NCBI GenBank assembly: GCA_937951485.1
Contig: CALEDJ010000051.1
Span: forward strand, 72,517 to 136,516
Source of the DNA: an uncultured bacterium
GTDB lineage: Bacteria > Hydrogenedentota > Hydrogenedentia > Hydrogenedentales > CAILVY01
DNA: 64,000 bases
Reading direction: 5' to 3'
In this document: piece after piece, positions 62,409 through 64,000 of the stretch
Position numbering within the stretch: position 1 is the first letter of the stretch
Layout of the letters: every line of letters begins with the position of its first letter
Position numbers and translations under genes: made by a program
The notes under the pieces: model-generated
What the model was told of the DNA's origin: nothing
The model's input: the letters and a program-made list of their open reading frames with translations, nothing else
The model's database searches: none

Positions 62409-63356
62409 ATGCGGGCACTGGTGTTTGATGGGGAAGTGCGGGTGTGCGACACGCCCATGCCGCGTCCGGCCCCCGGCGAGGCGCTCATCAAGGTGCTTTC
62501 CGCCGGCATCTGCCGTACGGATATCGAACTGACCCGAGGGTACATGAATTTCCGGGGCATCCTCGGCCACGAGTTCACCGGCATCGTGGAGCAGGCGCCC
62601 AACACGAATCTCGTCGGCAAGCGCGTCGTGGGCGAAATCAACTGCGTATGTCACACCTGCCACTATTGCCTGCTCGAAATGCCCCATCATTGCCTGAACC
62701 GCACCGTGCTCGGCATCCATAACCGCCCCGGCGTCTTCGCCGAATATGCGACCCTGCCGGAGGAGAACCTGCATCTGGCGCCCGGCACGGTGCGGGATGA
62801 CGTGCTCGTCTTTGCCGAACCGGCCGCCGCAGCATTCCGCATCCCGGAACAAGTGCCCATTCACCCCACGGACCGGGTCGTGGTGCTGGGCGACGGCAAA
62901 CTGGGCCAACTCGTTGCGCAAGTGCTGTGGTTGCACACGAAAAACCTCGTATGCGTGGGCAAGCATGAGTGGAAACTGGCGCTTTTGCGGAAACTTGGCA
63001 TCGGCATCGCGCACGCCAACGATCCCATCGAGCACGGCGCGGACATCGTGGTCGAAGCCACCGGCTCGCATGAGGGATTGGCGCGCGCGTTGGAACTGGT
63101 GCGCCCGGAGGGCGTTGTCATTCTCAAGACCACCACCACGCATCCGACGGCGCTGGAACTCAGCCGGCCCGTCATCAATGAGGTGACGATTATCGGGTCG
63201 CGTTGCGGTCCCTTCCGGCCCGCGCTCGAGGCCCTGAGCATGGGCACCGTCGAAGTGCGCCCCATGATCTCCGAAACCTACGAACTGCGCGACGGCGAGC
63301 ACGCCTTCCGCCGCGCGCAGTCATCTGAAGTGATCAAAGTGGTCCTGCACATTTAG
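62409..63356 (+). CDS. Zinc-dependent alcohol/polyol dehydrogenase (MDR family)
   Basis: 315 residues. Catalytic zinc ligands in AGICRTDIELT (Cys) and GHEFTG (His, Glu); structural zinc cysteines in CHTCHYCLLEMPHHC (spacing C-x2-C-x2-C-x7-C); the nucleotide fold with VVVLGDGKLGQLVAQ, a variant of GxGxxG. It is shorter than most (~340) and acts likely on an alcohol or sugar alcohol with NAD(P). AGGAG precedes the ATG. Ninety-four bases after the DUF4838 gene, so sugar metabolism is plausible. Confidence 0.87.
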   Translation: MRALVFDGEVRVCDTPMPRPAPGEALIKVLSAGICRTDIELTRGYMNFRGILGHEFTGIVEQAPNTNLVGKRVVGEINCVCHTCHYCLLEMPHHCLNRTVLGIHNRPGVFAEYATLPEENLHLAPGTVRDDVLVFAEPAAAAFRIPEQVPIHPTDRVVVLGDGKLGQLVAQVLWLHTKNLVCVGKHEWKLALLRKLGIGIAHANDPIEHGADIVVEATGSHEGLARALELVRPEGVVILKTTTTHPTALELSRPVINEVTIIGSRCGPFRPALEALSMGTVEVRPMISETYELRDGEHAFRRAQSSEVIKVVLHI

Positions 63357-63368
63357 GCGGGAAAAAAG

Positions 63369-63523
63369 TTGCCGTTACAGGGTGGGTGCAGCGTAACGAA
63401 ACCCACCATTGCCATCCGCACGTGCATACTCTCCAAGGCCAACGCGGCGGTGTTCCATCTCTTCAGTACCGCGGTGGGTTCCATTCCGCTCCGCGCCGTT
63501 ACACCCGCCCTGCAGACCTGCAA
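63369..63523. repeat. Degenerate inverted-repeat element with GGTGGGT / ACCCACC arms
   Basis: The left part contains GGGTGGGTGCAGCGTAACG and AAACCCACCATTGCC; the right part repeats the theme inverted (GGTGGGTTCCATTCCG and CGCCGTTACACCCGCC). CCGTTACA occurs at both ends. It resembles the GGGTGGGT-type intergenic elements found in many bacteria. No coding frame. Confidence 0.5.
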
Positions 63524-63542
63524 GGAGCCATTGCCGGGGATA

Positions 63543-64000
63543 TCAGGGAGCCCCCGCACAATAGCCGTCTTCTGTGCCGAGATCGGGGCAATAGTAATAG
63601 CCGACCCTGTAAAACTGTATCAGCCGAAGCAACTCGGACAAATTAATGGTCCAGTCTGCCGGATTGTAATCGCTGGCGTGATGCGGACAACTCTGGTCTC
63701 CAGGTCCCGGCCGATAGCCGTCCTCCGTCGAGGAATCACAATTATATGTGTGGCTGTTATAGAACTGAATCACGCGCAGCAGTTCGCTCAGACTGATGCG
63801 GTTGTCCCGATTCACATCAGCGGAATGAAATTCTCGTGTTTCCCCTTCCCCTTCGCCTTCCCCTTCGCCGTCGCCTTCCCCTTCCCCTTCGCCTTCCCCT
63901 TCCCCTTCGCCTTCGCCCTCGCCTTCGCCCTCGCCCTCGCCCTCGCCTTCGCCTTCCCCTTCGCCTTCGCCCTCGCCTTCGTCTTCCCCTTCGCCTTCGC
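63543..64000 (-). CDS. C-terminal part of a Gly-Glu-linker / paired EF-hand (dockerin-like) protein, 5' end outside the window
   Basis: The frame is open to the right edge; about 152 codons are visible. From the edge inward: a Gly-Glu (with few Asp) linker of about 53 residues, then HSADVNRDNRISLSELL, a full EF-hand calcium loop (Asp1, Asn3, Asp5, Ser9, Glu12), RVIQFYNS, a Cys/TEDGY/CPHH spacer, a second, 13-residue loop (DYNPADWTINLSE), RLIQFY, and a closing TEDGYC. The module pair resembles dockerins and matches a C-terminal module I associate with Hydrogenedentota. The upstream domain is not visible. Confidence 0.8.
   Translation of the reverse strand, partial: EGEGEDEGEGEGEGEGEGEGEGEGEGEGEGEGEGEGEGEGEGDGEGEGEGEGETREFHSADVNRDNRISLSELLRVIQFYNSHTYNCDSSTEDGYRPGPGDQSCPHHASDYNPADWTINLSELLRLIQFYRVGYYYCPDLGTEDGYCAGAP
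63837..64000. repeat. Low-complexity (GGCGAR/GGGGAR)n tract encoding the Gly-Glu linker
   Basis: On the plus strand CCTTCG/CCCTCG/CCTTCC 6-mers repeat without interruption from about 63837 to the edge. The shorter tract at 47898-47942 in the gene at 47415 is built from the same 6-mers, so the linkers share a nucleotide-level repeat mechanism. Confidence 0.85.

Noticed and set aside
1-64000. tRNA, rRNA or CRISPR array
   Set aside because: I scanned the intergenic regions for TTCRA-type tRNA arms and for direct repeats with regular spacers; none fit. The 9-bp arrays have no spacers of CRISPR size.

Overview
This is a high-GC bacterial chromosome segment with dense, strand-alternating operons and no rRNA, tRNA, phage, insertion sequence or CRISPR. 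The best lineage guess is Candidatus Hydrogenedentota (Hydrogenedentes) or a close relative. That rests on three things: the long Gly-Glu linker followed by paired LSELLR-type EF-hand modules at the right edge, a second Gly-Glu-linker surface protein near 47.4 kb, and a mix of V-type ATPase, [FeFe]-hydrogenase, sulfatase, glycoside hydrolase and prepilin genes. This is recognition from memory, not a database result.

Layout. 1-7.2 kb: nitrogen assimilation (gltB fragment, gltD, and a convergent siroheme nitrite/sulfite reductase fused to its own GltD-type module and a ferredoxin domain). 7.3-12.4 kb: the Mg2+ channel gene mgtE behind a structured leader with a small ORF, then a PTS-IIA/DUF2007/SGNH-like trio and a ceramidase-like gene. 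12.5-21.4 kb: a complete nine-gene V/A-type ATPase operon (H-I-K-E-C-F-A-B-D) whose K subunit keeps the Na+-site residues. 22-24.6 kb: a TauE-type exporter, purE, a beta-carbonic anhydrase and a nucleoside deoxyribosyltransferase-like gene. 24.8-31.6 kb: rex-hndA-hndB-hndC-hndD, an Hnd-type [FeFe]-hydrogenase operon in which hndC is fused to a GltD module and rex has a promoter overlapped by a candidate Rex operator. 31.8-44.1 kb: a sugar ABC importer without an ATPase gene, a divergent Tat-exported sulfatase, then ribokinase, ribulose-phosphate epimerase, a fused FAD/Fe-S 2-hydroxyacid oxidase and two tandem endonuclease/exonuclease/phosphatase-fold paralogs. 44.3-51.2 kb: a TPR-CHAT protein with both catalytic residues replaced, a Gly-Glu-linker surface protein, a GH10 xylanase coupled to ribosomal protein bTHX, and a DUF1559 prepilin. 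51.5-63.4 kb: a metal-type ABC importer with a methyltransferase, a GT-C glycosyltransferase, a GH2 enzyme, a DUF4838 protein and a zinc alcohol dehydrogenase. The right edge cuts a gene encoding a Gly-Glu-linker/EF-hand protein.

How it fits together. The redox genes form one theme: GltD-type NAD(P)H modules occur three times in 30 kb (alone, on the nitrite/sulfite reductase, on the hydrogenase NuoF-like subunit), and a NADH-sensing Rex sits at the head of the hydrogenase operon. A Na+-type V-ATPase would link this metabolism to sodium bioenergetics. The second half looks like scavenging of sulfated and amino-sugar polysaccharides. Between genes, several repeat families stand out: 9-bp GGAC-core arrays at five loci, mostly just 3' of stop codons; a ~100-bp terminally inverted element in two copies; and a run of four tetraloop hairpins after the prepilin gene.
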